From a virus, in the IMG/VR virus record IMGVR_UViG_3300050821_002347, positions 1 to 48,389 of that record: a stretch of DNA of 48,389 nucleotides; one strand, written 5' to 3'. How positions within the stretch are numbered: position 1 is the first letter of the stretch; the number at the start of each line of letters is the position of its first letter. This document shows positions 22,908 to 33,400 of the stretch, in pieces. The translations under genes and the position numbers were made by a program. The notes below the pieces were generated by a model. The model was given only the letters and a program-made list of their open reading frames with translations. It had not been told where the DNA came from and searched no databases.

Positions 22908-24254
22908 ATGCCTGATCCCTGGGAGGAAGCAGCGAAGAATTTCAAAGGCGCACCCAAAGAGGGTAATGCGCCTGCTGCTACTTCTGCGTCCAATGATGAC
23001 TGGAAAGTGTGGCAGCAACCGGGCGCCACGGAAGCGAGTAAGCCTTCCAGGCTGGAAACGATCCGAAAGGGCATCGATAAAGCATCAGAAACAGAACCTA
23101 TCGCTGGGATCAAATCAGCCGCAAATGATCTTGGTGCCGGAACCACAAGAGTTATGCTAAATCCGTTTGCGCATCCACTTCAAACCCTGAAAGGTGTTGC
23201 GAACAGCATGGGTGCAGCGATGGGCAATCCGGATGCGATTAATAACGTTGCGCGTTCTGGTGCGGACTTTGTGAATCAATTCAGGCAGAATCCGGGTGGC
23301 GAGTCTGTGGCCGCTGTTCCTCAAGCGGTGATGGCCGCAGCGGGGGGTGGCGAGGCCGAGGCTATTCCCGAAGCTACAGGCGAGAGTGCCTTGCAGCGGA
23401 TGAATCTCCGTCCTGCACCCTCTGAATCAATTGTGCCGCCCTCGGAGATGGCTGCGCGGAAATTGAGCCAAGCCGTACTTCCGGCCACAAAGGATGCAAG
23501 CGGATTCATCAAAGCTGCCGACAAAGAAGTTCCGAACGTGCTTGATTACGCGCGCCAGCAGGGAAACCCGCTTAAAACGCAGCTAGAGTTTTCCAAGGCG
23601 GCAGGCGGTCATGCGCAAAATGTGCGGGATTTCTATGAGAATCAGGTACTCGGGCCGAATGACAGGCTGGTAGAAACCACAGGAACGGGATTTGGGCAGC
23701 AAACCGGAGAAGGGCCTAAAACCTACGCGAAACTGTCCGAAATCGACAAGCGTATTACCTCGATCAACAAGCAACTTGATGCGCCGACTCTGAATACCGA
23801 TGATGCGCGCCGCGCCCTCGCCACGAAAGAAGGGCTACAGAATGAGGCGAGCAGTTTACGGCCAATTCTTCACCAGCATCTCGGCGAAGCTACCGGGCTG
23901 GCTCCCGATGCGATTGAGAATCTTCGTCAGCGTGTCGGGCGCAGTTATGAACTCGCCAACGATACCGACGCAGCGGTAACGCAACGGATGCAGGGAGAGG
24001 GGCGCTCCCGGCTCGGGGAACTGCCACTTTCTAAGCTTCCGGCGAGGTTGCTCGAGACTCTGCGCGGGGGACCCACTGCCATTGCCGATAGAGGGTTTCA
24101 GCGCGCCATCAAGGATTATCCGGGGCAGCCAGAACCATTGCCGACAATAAACCCGCAAGGCCGTGCTGATCAATTTGTGCAAGCGCAAAGGGAACAAGAT
24201 TTACTCGCACCGGCCCGCAGCGCGCAGAACGCAGCGAGAACGCTCAGGAAATAG
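22908..24254 (+). CDS. ejection-like internal virion protein
   Basis: A 448-aa protein starting at the base after the previous stop. The N-terminus (MPDPWEEAAKNF) has a phage pilot-protein look. It is Ala/Gly-rich with hydrophobic stretches (VAAVPQAVMAAAGGGEAEAI) and long polar helices. A FxxQ/NxxxxAxxLR-like C-terminus (FVQAQREQDLLAPARSAQNAARTLRK) is highly basic. Third of three consecutive Ala/Gln-rich proteins, it probably belongs to the DNA ejection complex. No lytic transglycosylase motif was found. Confidence 0.5.
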   Translation: MPDPWEEAAKNFKGAPKEGNAPAATSASNDDWKVWQQPGATEASKPSRLETIRKGIDKASETEPIAGIKSAANDLGAGTTRVMLNPFAHPLQTLKGVANSMGAAMGNPDAINNVARSGADFVNQFRQNPGGESVAAVPQAVMAAAGGGEAEAIPEATGESALQRMNLRPAPSESIVPPSEMAARKLSQAVLPATKDASGFIKAADKEVPNVLDYARQQGNPLKTQLEFSKAAGGHAQNVRDFYENQVLGPNDRLVETTGTGFGQQTGEGPKTYAKLSEIDKRITSINKQLDAPTLNTDDARRALATKEGLQNEASSLRPILHQHLGEATGLAPDAIENLRQRVGRSYELANDTDAAVTQRMQGEGRSRLGELPLSKLPARLLETLRGGPTAIADRGFQRAIKDYPGQPEPLPTINPQGRADQFVQAQREQDLLAPARSAQNAARTLRK

Positions 24255-24264
24255 GAGAACCACG

Positions 24265-24960
24265 ATGCCAAGCTACAACAAATCGCCTTTCGCAGCACAG
24301 CCGCAGAAGCTTATTCCCGGCCAGCCCGCTTATGTCTTCGGCTCATGGAACTCTGATATTCCGCCGACAAAAGGCGTGGTCAATAATGTGGCGCTCACGA
24401 CAAACGTGGCGACGGTCACGGTGCTGATCAATGAAGGCAACATTCCCGCAGTCGGCTCGCTGATCACGATTCAAGGCACGGCTTCAACCTCGGGCCTGTT
24501 CAACGTGACCAATGCAACGATTACGGCCGTGAGCATCACTGCATCAACCGGCGCGGGCACTATCACGTTCGCCCTGACTCATGCCAATGTCGTCAGCGCG
24601 GCCGACGGGGGCACATTCATCATCCCGACGCCGGAAGTAGGCGAGACGCTGGCAAATGGCGCATCCTTGGCGGTTGGCGTGCCCTACGCGACGCCGTTCA
24701 CGACGGAGAGCACTACTCAGTCCGTCACCGCGCTCGTGAGCTTCCCGAGCCTGCCAACTACGGCAACGGTGGTGCTCCAGGGCGCGATTCAGAACATTGA
24801 TTCCGAATACCAGACGATTGCCACGGTGGGAACCGTAATCGGGGGCGCGGCTTCGGTCACGTCGGCTGGCTTCATCGGCAAGTGGAATTTCTACCGCCTG
24901 CTGGCTTCATCGGTAACCGGTGGAACGAGCCCGACCATTGTAGGCAAGATTCTCATTTAG
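24265..24960 (+). CDS. virion protein with one beta module
   Basis: A 231-aa protein. The ATG at 24265 has AGGAG 9 bases upstream; the longer frame is out of register with the preceding gene's end and is rejected. A basic N-terminus (residues 1-25, SYNKSPFAAQPQKLIPGQPAYVFGSW) is followed by a beta module related to those in the tail genes (VNNVALTTNVATVTVLINEG, then FALTHANVVSAADGGTF) and an Ig-like C-terminal domain (TTESTTQSVTALVSFPSLPTTATVVLQGAI). It is probably a head or tail decoration or an adaptor for the spikes encoded next. Confidence 0.55.
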   Translation: MPSYNKSPFAAQPQKLIPGQPAYVFGSWNSDIPPTKGVVNNVALTTNVATVTVLINEGNIPAVGSLITIQGTASTSGLFNVTNATITAVSITASTGAGTITFALTHANVVSAADGGTFIIPTPEVGETLANGASLAVGVPYATPFTTESTTQSVTALVSFPSLPTTATVVLQGAIQNIDSEYQTIATVGTVIGGAASVTSAGFIGKWNFYRLLASSVTGGTSPTIVGKILI

Positions 24961-24968
24961 GGGGAGCG

Positions 24969-27900
24969 ATGCGGCGTTATCTTGGGTTTCTCGTCCTGCT
25001 CATGGCGCCGCTGGCGTTCTCGCAGAGTTATTACCGGATGCCGCTCCAGTTGCAGAATCCTCAAGGGCAGGCTATCTCGGGCGCCAAAGTCTACATCCTC
25101 ACGCAGCCAGCCAATACCTCTTCGTTTACCCCGCTGGCTACGCTCTACTCAAACGGTACTGGCGCCGCTTCTCCCTTGAACTGTGGTCCCGTCAACGGCT
25201 CCAATCAGATTGCAAATCCTGTCATCACGAACGGTCATGGCGAAGGTTGCGCTTACGTGATGGGAGCCGGAAACCTTTATACCGTCTGCTATGTGTCGCC
25301 CTATACAGGAACGCAATGCTACCCGGATCAATCGCCTGTGGGCGGGGCTACGGGCGTGCTGGCACCGTCTGCGCCTTCAACCTCGGTGCAGGCGGCTAAC
25401 TCAACAGTCACAGCCTTAGTAAGCGATCCCAATATCACGCTGGACACCACGACTCACACGCTCAAAGCCCAGAACGAGATAGGAAACAACAACAGCACTG
25501 TCTACGTCATGGCTTCGCCGTACAACGCCGCGTGCGATGGCGCAACAGATGACAGCGGCCCTATCCAGGCTGCGATTACGGCTGCGGGAAACCAGGGGAC
25601 TGTCGAATTTCCTCCAAACAAGGTTTGCGCCGCTCATGGCCTTACTACATCGCCGCTCACGCAACTTGATCTGCATGGCTCAACCCTACAGCTAAATCTT
25701 GCGGGCGGCACGATCCTGACCGTTCCGCAATCAACCGGCACGGTGCCCAATTCTAAGCTAGGCCCTTCTCTGCGCAATGGTTCATTCAATTGCAATAGTC
25801 TGACTGGTTCAACGGTTGGAATCTACGTCTCGAGTGCGTCCTTCTACGTGGCGAACGTGAGAGCTTATGGCTGCGCCACAGGCTTGGAGCTTTATGAAGG
25901 CCAGTACGGGGAGTACCACAGCGTCAACCTGTTCAGCAACACGGTTGGGCTTAAACTCTATTCTGATCCCACAAATGGCGGCGGCCTCGATAACAGTTTC
26001 TACGATGCTTTTATCGGGTATAACCAGGTCGGTGTGATCGCGTGGGCAAATTCGTCATTTCCGTTGAATGACAACAATTTCTACAAGCTGCGCATGAGCG
26101 TCAATTCGGTTGCGGGCTTTGCGCTAATCGGGAATCCTGCTGACCCGAGTTTGGCAGGAGTGAACGTCTACGGCGGGTATGGAGAAGGTGATTCATCTGG
26201 TTCCCCGAGCAACATCGTAATCGATGGAAACACCATCAAACCGGCAACATTCTACGCTTCGTATGGGACCATCAACGCCAATAATTTCGGCTCCGATTCG
26301 ACTCCGCAATATCTCTATCGCCTCGAGAACAGCTCCTCGCTGATCCTCTTCAATGGCGGTGGTTATGGAAACACTACTGGCTACTACGTCTCCGCTGATC
26401 CCACGAGCAACGTCTACATGGATGGGCCTGTGGGTGGCGATGGTGTCTATCAGAATGTGGCGACGTGGCCCTCTAATATTCTGTTCAATTACGCCATGAT
26501 GACGGGTTCCCCGATCTCCACGGTGGATCCTTCGACCGTTAACGCTTATACGGGAAATCCGTTTACGATCGGCTTCGCTTTGGTGTCTGGCGGCATCACG
26601 ACATCCACGGTTACCGACCCTCAGTTTGGCAGCGTCTCGCAGGCTATATTCGCCCCCACACCGGGAAATGTCAGCGCCAACCGGGTCACTCTCGGGAGCA
26701 GCGGTTCGGGCGTGTTCCCGACCGTCCCGACCACCGTTGCGTCCACATATCTGGTCAGCGTGATGGTGAAAGCTTCGGTGAATTGCTCTTTCACGGTGCG
26801 CGCGGAATCAACTGCGTCCACGCCATATTTCTCAATCTCGCCAAACTTGGTTGCAGGTCAATGGACGAGAATCGTGCTCGCTCAGATCAGTGTTGCTTCG
26901 GGAGTGCAGATCAATATTGGCGCATTCCCGAATGATTCAACCGGTCCGACTGTCCAGTTTGCCAATCTTGAAATGATCGCGTTGCCAGCCCAGGCACCGG
27001 CAACGATTCAGGCCGTTGCTCATGTGTTGCGGGATGGGGCGGTTGGGCCGAATGGATTTAAGCCTTTTATTACCTCTCTGACCACCATAGGCAGCAGCGG
27101 TCCGGCAACCGTGACCGCTGGCGTTCTGAATATTCCGCAATACACAGGTGGGACCGGCAGCGGTACCGTATCCAACTGCTCAACGCAATACGCCTTTTTC
27201 TACGCCGCAGTTACAGGCACGACAGCAACCTGCGATGGCAACCTGACTGACAATGGCACGCAATTTGTATTTGCGCTCCCCCTCAGCATCAGCGGCACAG
27301 GAGCCAGCCAGATTGCATTCACTTACAACGCCACTCCACTGGTACCCGGCAGCAGCACGACAGCCGTGGTGGGTGCGAACTCTTCCGGCCAAGGCGTGTT
27401 GAGCGAAGCAGGCGCGGCAGCGGGAAGAATCTGCACCGCAACTAATGGCGTGTGTCCGGGTGGGAGTGGAAGCATCAATCCCGGCTACTGCACAACTTCT
27501 GTCGGCAATCAGCTTTGCGTTACCGATTCAACCTACAACGCTTCAGGCAGCGGGGCGACAACAACAACCGTTTCCGGAACGTGGACCGCTGGCACATCAG
27601 GATCAGTAGCATCGTGCTCGACTTTCAGCAGCGCGAATCAGGGTGTCTACATCGCGGGGGCAGGCGCGGCAGGCGCGGCGTACATCGGCGCAGTCGTTTC
27701 CTGCACCGGCACGACCATGACGGTCACCCCGGCGACGAGCACAACTGTTTCATCGAGCAATGTTGTGCAGCATGACGAAACAGCGGCATTTCAGTCCGCG
27801 CTCAATTACTTCGGCACCAACGTGGCGGGCGGAAATATCTGGGTCAACGATGGAATCTATCTCGTCAATGGTCCTCTTCAAGACACCGGCCATGCCAACG

Positions 27901-29291
27901 CGAACGGCAAACTGCTGGTCCCGTCGATTGAGTATGGACTCTCCTCGCCTGTCCCGGTAAGCATCGGCATCAAGGGATTTACTCAGCCCACGCAGACCGG
28001 AATTACGCAAGGCGCAATCATTCAGACCGCAGGCACTTCAGGAAACCTCATCGGTGGTACACATGATGCGGGTGGTCCGTTCGGTATCTTCACTAATGTC
28101 TATCTGACGATGGAAAATGTGACGCTGCGCTCTTACCTGAATCCGACTATCAACATGCTGAATGCGGGCTACATCGCAGGCTTGCGTCTCAATCACGTTT
28201 GGTTTGACGCTGGACTTACCATTTCTACGCCATCGAGCGCTGTTGGTGTAGCCTTAACCGAGCCGTACACTCTAAACAGTGCCTTCGTCCAACTGGATGA
28301 TGTAACTACCATCGGCTATGGAACCGGCATCATATTCGGTGAACATTCAGTGAGTCACTCACTTTATGCCGCAAACGAATTCAATTGCTATGTATTCGAT
28401 GTAGGTGCTAATGGCCTCGGTGGAACTACCAACTCTGTCAACGTGGGTTACCTATGGGCGCAGAGTTGTACAAATCAAATAGTCGGTCCGTCTTCGTCTC
28501 AGCCGACCACCGTTAACATTCAAAACGCGGACATAGAATCGGCTACTAGCCATGGAGTGAATGACCCGAATAACTTGTTGCGCGGAACGATCAATTACCA
28601 CGTTCCTGGATCATCGGGTCCAGTCAGTACTGTTGGAGCAACCGGCGTTTGCCTCTTCAATCTGGATTTTCCGAATAACAGCATTGGCTGTCCGGGCGGA
28701 GCAGTACAGGGGACTTCCTTCACTACCGAACCGAGCGCACCGTGGGCGATCACGAATTTCCAAGCCTCGGGTGCCGCCAACATGGGGGTCCAAAGCGGAT
28801 CAGGCACATGGGCATTCCTTACAGCCAGCAGTGCCGGGAACCCCGGATTCATATGGGATAGCTCGCATAGCTTTTCGCTTGCGACCTCGACAGCTACGAG
28901 TGGGGCAGGGTTTAACCCGCTCTTTGTATTGCAAGCCAGTGGGGTTTTTAGCTTTGCATCCCTCGCTGGAACTGGAAACCGGTATCTTCAAGCAGACGCG
29001 AGCGGCAATGTCACGGCAACCGGAGCCGTTACGCTTTCTGGGACAACTAGTAGCATTGGCGGCGGCGCGTTGCTGGTTAACGCTTGTGCGACTGGTACTG
29101 CAACCATCACTGGGATATCGAGCGCGATGGTGATTCAAGTCACCCCAGTTTCAGATCCGAATGGTTCTACGGCGCAGAATTACGACTGGTACGGATACAT
29201 GAGCGCTGCAAATACAGTGACGGTCAAAGTCTGTGCTTTGGTTGCAGGGACGCCAACAGCCACAACATACAACGTGAGGGCGATACCATGA
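24969..29291 (+). CDS. tailspike-like protein with signal peptide and two beta-helix domains
   Basis: A 1440-aa protein; the ATG at 24969 has GGGGGAG upstream. Residues 1-19 (MRRYLGFLVLLMAPLAFSQ) are a textbook Sec signal peptide, which is odd for a virion protein. Next is a tail-fibre entry domain (residues 25-110, LQNPQGQAISGAKVY, LATLYSNGTG, NPVITNGHGEG). A pectate-lyase-type beta-helix begins near 185 (ACDGATDDSGPIQAAITAAG) and runs to about 510. A CBM-like jelly roll follows (about 515-680). A second beta-helix starts near 930 (HDETAAFQSALNYFG). The last 100 residues form a fibre-tip-like end. It probably binds or degrades host-surface polysaccharide; no catalytic residues can be assigned. 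Confidence 0.7.
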   Translation: MRRYLGFLVLLMAPLAFSQSYYRMPLQLQNPQGQAISGAKVYILTQPANTSSFTPLATLYSNGTGAASPLNCGPVNGSNQIANPVITNGHGEGCAYVMGAGNLYTVCYVSPYTGTQCYPDQSPVGGATGVLAPSAPSTSVQAANSTVTALVSDPNITLDTTTHTLKAQNEIGNNNSTVYVMASPYNAACDGATDDSGPIQAAITAAGNQGTVEFPPNKVCAAHGLTTSPLTQLDLHGSTLQLNLAGGTILTVPQSTGTVPNSKLGPSLRNGSFNCNSLTGSTVGIYVSSASFYVANVRAYGCATGLELYEGQYGEYHSVNLFSNTVGLKLYSDPTNGGGLDNSFYDAFIGYNQVGVIAWANSSFPLNDNNFYKLRMSVNSVAGFALIGNPADPSLAGVNVYGGYGEGDSSGSPSNIVIDGNTIKPATFYASYGTINANNFGSDSTPQYLYRLENSSSLILFNGGGYGNTTGYYVSADPTSNVYMDGPVGGDGVYQNVATWPSNILFNYAMMTGSPISTVDPSTVNAYTGNPFTIGFALVSGGITTSTVTDPQFGSVSQAIFAPTPGNVSANRVTLGSSGSGVFPTVPTTVASTYLVSVMVKASVNCSFTVRAESTASTPYFSISPNLVAGQWTRIVLAQISVASGVQINIGAFPNDSTGPTVQFANLEMIALPAQAPATIQAVAHVLRDGAVGPNGFKPFITSLTTIGSSGPATVTAGVLNIPQYTGGTGSGTVSNCSTQYAFFYAAVTGTTATCDGNLTDNGTQFVFALPLSISGTGASQIAFTYNATPLVPGSSTTAVVGANSSGQGVLSEAGAAAGRICTATNGVCPGGSGSINPGYCTTSVGNQLCVTDSTYNASGSGATTTTVSGTWTAGTSGSVASCSTFSSANQGVYIAGAGAAGAAYIGAVVSCTGTTMTVTPATSTTVSSSNVVQHDETAAFQSALNYFGTNVAGGNIWVNDGIYLVNGPLQDTGHANANGKLLVPSIEYGLSSPVPVSIGIKGFTQPTQTGITQGAIIQTAGTSGNLIGGTHDAGGPFGIFTNVYLTMENVTLRSYLNPTINMLNAGYIAGLRLNHVWFDAGLTISTPSSAVGVALTEPYTLNSAFVQLDDVTTIGYGTGIIFGEHSVSHSLYAANEFNCYVFDVGANGLGGTTNSVNVGYLWAQSCTNQIVGPSSSQPTTVNIQNADIESATSHGVNDPNNLLRGTINYHVPGSSGPVSTVGATGVCLFNLDFPNNSIGCPGGAVQGTSFTTEPSAPWAITNFQASGAANMGVQSGSGTWAFLTASSAGNPGFIWDSSHSFSLATSTATSGAGFNPLFVLQASGVFSFASLAGTGNRYLQADASGNVTATGAVTLSGTTSSIGGGALLVNACATGTATITGISSAMVIQVTPVSDPNGSTAQNYDWYGYMSAANTVTVKVCALVAGTPTATTYNVRAIP

Positions 29292-30469
29292 GATTAAGCC
29301 TAAAAGTACTCTTTCTTGCCGCGCTGACAGTCTGGGCGTTTATACCGCTGACTGTCGCGGCGCAGTACAACCCTCCCCAGGTTGCGGCAACACAGTTCAA
29401 TCAGGGCAATTCTCTGCCTACCGCCTGCAGTGCCATGCAGGTCTACGGACTCATTAGCGGAACAAGTGGATCGCCCTACTACTGTTCTGCGCCAAACACA
29501 TGGACTGCGTTCGGCGGCGGAGTTGGAGGAACAGTAACCAGCTTCAGCGCCGGAACACTATCGCCCATTTTTACGACCTCGGTAGCGACTGCAACGACAA
29601 CTCCAGCACTTTCTTTTACTCTCTCAACCCAAACCGCCAACACCCTGTTCGCAGGACCAGCATCAGGCAGCGCAGCGGGACCCACTTTCCGCGCGCTCGT
29701 CTCAGCCGACATTCCCAACAACGCAGCGAATACCACAGGAACGTCGGGTGGGCTTACTGGATCCCCGGCGATCACGGTTTCTAGCTGCACGGGGTGCGGA
29801 GGCGGCAGTAGTATTCCGATTGTTTCGCCTTACACTTTTGTAGCGGAAACCACCGGAACGGCGGTGACGACTCCAGCAATTTCGGTGACGGCAGGTCAAC
29901 TCCTCATTGTCAGTTGCCGCTTCGGAGTGGGGTCAACCTGTGTGTCCACAGATTCAGCGAGTGACACCTTCACCCCAATCACAGCCCAGAACATCGGTGG
30001 AGTGGGCACAGGCATCCGAATGTCCTACGCCATCGCCACCGCGACTGGATCGACGACCTTTACCTGCACGCAAGGATCATCTGGAGGTGGGCTGTCCTGC
30101 ATCGCGTTCCCGATCTCAGGGATAACCGGTACATCGCCCAACACCAACAACGGCAGCACGACAACCAGTAACTCCACGGTGGTCGGACACCTCCAAAACA
30201 CGGTCAGCTTCACCTTCACAACAACGGCAAGGACCATCGATATTTTCTGTGGAGCGATTGATTCAGGAGCAGACACCTTGCAGCCGGGCATTCTTGCCGG
30301 AGGATTCGGAACGATTGTCGCACTCTCATCAGCCAGCCAAGGCACTAATGCGGATCAGGGATGTGAAGTTCAGATCGTTCCCTATGCTCTACCGGGAGGG
30401 ACGGCGGCAATGTTATACGGCTCTCATGCAGTTGAGTCTGCCTATTCGGTAATCGCGTGGCCCTACTAG
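29288..30469 (+). CDS. fibre-like protein with signal peptide
   Basis: A 393-aa protein; the ATGA junction sets the start. Residues 1-24 (MRLSLKVLFLAALTVWAFIPLT, then VAA-Q) are a Sec signal peptide with an A-x-A-like cleavage site. Residues 90-150 contain the fibre motif FAGPASGSAAGPTFRALVSADIP, a stretch repeated in many phage fibre proteins. The C-terminal half is a Cys-containing Ig-like beta domain (AISVTAGQLLIVSCRFGV, FTCTQGSSGGGLSC). It is presumably assembled with, or functionally linked to, the two large neighbours. Confidence 0.65.
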   Translation: MRLSLKVLFLAALTVWAFIPLTVAAQYNPPQVAATQFNQGNSLPTACSAMQVYGLISGTSGSPYYCSAPNTWTAFGGGVGGTVTSFSAGTLSPIFTTSVATATTTPALSFTLSTQTANTLFAGPASGSAAGPTFRALVSADIPNNAANTTGTSGGLTGSPAITVSSCTGCGGGSSIPIVSPYTFVAETTGTAVTTPAISVTAGQLLIVSCRFGVGSTCVSTDSASDTFTPITAQNIGGVGTGIRMSYAIATATGSTTFTCTQGSSGGGLSCIAFPISGITGTSPNTNNGSTTTSNSTVVGHLQNTVSFTFTTTARTIDIFCGAIDSGADTLQPGILAGGFGTIVALSSASQGTNADQGCEVQIVPYALPGGTAAMLYGSHAVESAYSVIAWPY

Positions 30470-33400
30470 ATGAAGCAAGTCCTCTTACTGTTCGCCCTGA
30501 CAATCCCTGCCTTTGCGCAGACGACGGTCAACGTAACGACCACTCCGATTCATAACGGAGTCTTGCCTATTGGCACGGTCATTGGTGGAATCGGCTGCTA
30601 CAGCACGCGGCAGATTCTCAAGGACTTGAACTACTGTAATTTTGGCTATCTGAATGCCGTCGAGTATCAGACTTCGTGGTATGCAAACACCGGAGGAACG
30701 CTCAGCCCGACCAACTTTTTCAATGCGGCGAACTTTATCGGCGCTTATCCGGCGAACTTCTGGAACGGGGCTTCCTACAACCTGCTCTCGCAGAGCGGCG
30801 GCTCGATCAGTTCCGGCACCATCACAGCGCAGACGGCCAACAACGGCGGCAGCGGCGCGAACTTCACTCCGTCACCAGCATTCAGCTTCACCCCGGTCAC
30901 CGGCGGGAACACAACCGTTCAGGACGTGATGCTGACTTCCTGCCGGGGCTATACGCAATGCCCTAATTCAGTCGCACCGGTCAATGCAATCCTGCCGCAT
31001 ATCTCCGGCACTGGGTCGGCTTCGTGGGATACGGTAAATCTTGACCCGCACTCTGCGAATAAGACTCACACGCTGCAATTGACTGCTGGAGAGCAGGTTC
31101 AATACTTTCTGGATCAGTTAACTCCTCAAGCACAGAACACCGTCACCACGACGCAGGTCAACGCACTCAATGTAAACGGAACCTACACAACAAAGTTCGA
31201 TGATTGGTGCGCGAGTGGCCCTTGTGCGGCGACGTGGAGTGTCAAGAGGGGCACGACGACGCTTGCTTCTGGAACCACAACTCCAACCGGTACGTGGGCG
31301 CAGCGCAGCATTAACTGGACAGGCACAGAGAACGGCGGCCAGAACGATCAACTGACATATAACATCGGTTGCTCCACCGGTGATTGCCGCTTCGCCGACA
31401 TGACGGTGATTGAAGGGTCTACCTTGGCTGGAAACACGACTCCCTTCCGCGATGACTACGTTCGTTCTCTCCAGAACCAAGGCGATAAAGTTGTCCGCTG
31501 TATGGACCCGGCGAACTGGGCTTCTGACGTTTTGAGCGCTACCCTGAATATCGGCGGCGGGATCTTCGCAACCAACAGTTCTCCGTTGAACTCGACCAAC
31601 TTTACGGCTGCTCTGCCCTATGGTGCATGTCTATCGCTGGCGCAATTTCTCGGCGGCACGGCTGTCATCTCCATCGGCAAGAACACGACTGCTTCCGACG
31701 CCGCTATCTGGGCTGAGTATCTCGGCGGGACGTGCGGAACCACCGGAGGAGCGATTCGCTGCAGCCAAGCGCAGTCGGCCACTTGGAATTCCCTTTTCTC
31801 TGCAACCCATGCCATCGTCACTGAATTCGGCAACGAGCCTTGGAACACCGGAGCGGCCGGATCGATTGATTCAGGGAACGGCATCGCTTATGGAGTGTGG
31901 ACAAAATCAGCACTGGCTGCGTTCAAATCCGACCCCGGATACAGTGCGACTATTGATCTGACTTCAGTGAACGGGCAGGCGATCCATCCGCAATCTGATT
32001 CAAACTTCGGCTGGGATTACGAAGTTCTGACCACGATGGGATGCACGGCGGCCAATGCAAATTGCCCAACCTACATCGAGCACGCGCCCTACATCTTCAA
32101 CGAGTACAACTCGACAACCGATGTCTACACGGATGAAATGGTTGAGGGCTATAACACGTCTTCGACCTCGATCGTAGGCTGGCAGAATATGAAGAATGCG
32201 CAGTCTTATATTCATTCGACCTTCGGCATCAACACGATGATTTACGAGGTGAGTTATAGCCCGACCTCCGGCTCTGCTTCACCAACCCAGGCACAGGTCA
32301 ATAACGACACAGCCTCGGTCGGAACGGGTCTGAACATCTGCGAATTTGAACTGGGCATGATTCGCGATGCCGGAATCTATGGCCCAATCAACAACTTCGC
32401 TTTTGTGGATCAGCCATATAACGTAACGGTAGCAGGCCGAGTTCAGTCCTCATGGCAGGATACGCAATATCTGGCAGCGGGACCGGGGCAGCTCGGGTCG
32501 TGGACCGATGTCTTTCGCCCCAAATACTACTGCCAGCAGATGATCAACCAGGCGATTAACGCGACTCCCAACTTGGTTTCCTGTCCTCAAACGGGAACAC
32601 CAACCTTGAACTATCCTGGCGGTCAGGGCGGGCAGGTGCCGGCCAATGCTGCAGTCCCTTATGTAAATACCTTCTGCCTGACAGACGGGGCTGGGAACTT
32701 CAACGTCATCGCCTTCAACAACAACAGGAGCGCCTCCGAATCTATCACCATCACAGGCAACTCCCCCACAGGCACCGTGACGGCCACCAGCATGGGCGGG
32801 CCTACGAACCTCGTCACAGACAACAACGCGCTGACGAACATCAACAATCACGGTACCGCGGCGCCGGTAGTTGCGCCTTCGCCTGCGTCTCTTACGGGCG
32901 TGACGTATTCTCTCGGCGCTGGATCGATTAACGTCTTTTCGTTCGCTACAGGAACGCCCACCGCAGCCACGCCGACCTTCTCTGTGCAATCTGGAACGGC
33001 TCCCCAGTACCTCACTATCTCGGATTCAACGCCTGCCTCGATCATCTACTACACCACGGACGGATCAGCCCCGACGACTTCAAGCTCCCAGTATCACGTC
33101 CCGCTGCTCATCTACCCGACGCAGACCGTGAAGGCGATTGCTGCGGCGGCTGGCTACCTAAATTCCCCCCCGGGCAACACCTCGTACACCATCACCGCCC
33201 CCACTATCCGTGTGTCGTTGATGCGCAATGCCAGTTCGCAGACAGTCACCCCAACGCCCTTGGATGACCGCATGCTCCCTTCAAGTGGCGTGCGGTGGTC
33301 TGACATCTTCCCTACCAGCGGAAGCGCAGGAGTCTTCACCAATTACGACGCATGGGTAGCGGCGGCGAATGCTAATGGGTCCAAAGTCACTTTTACTGCG

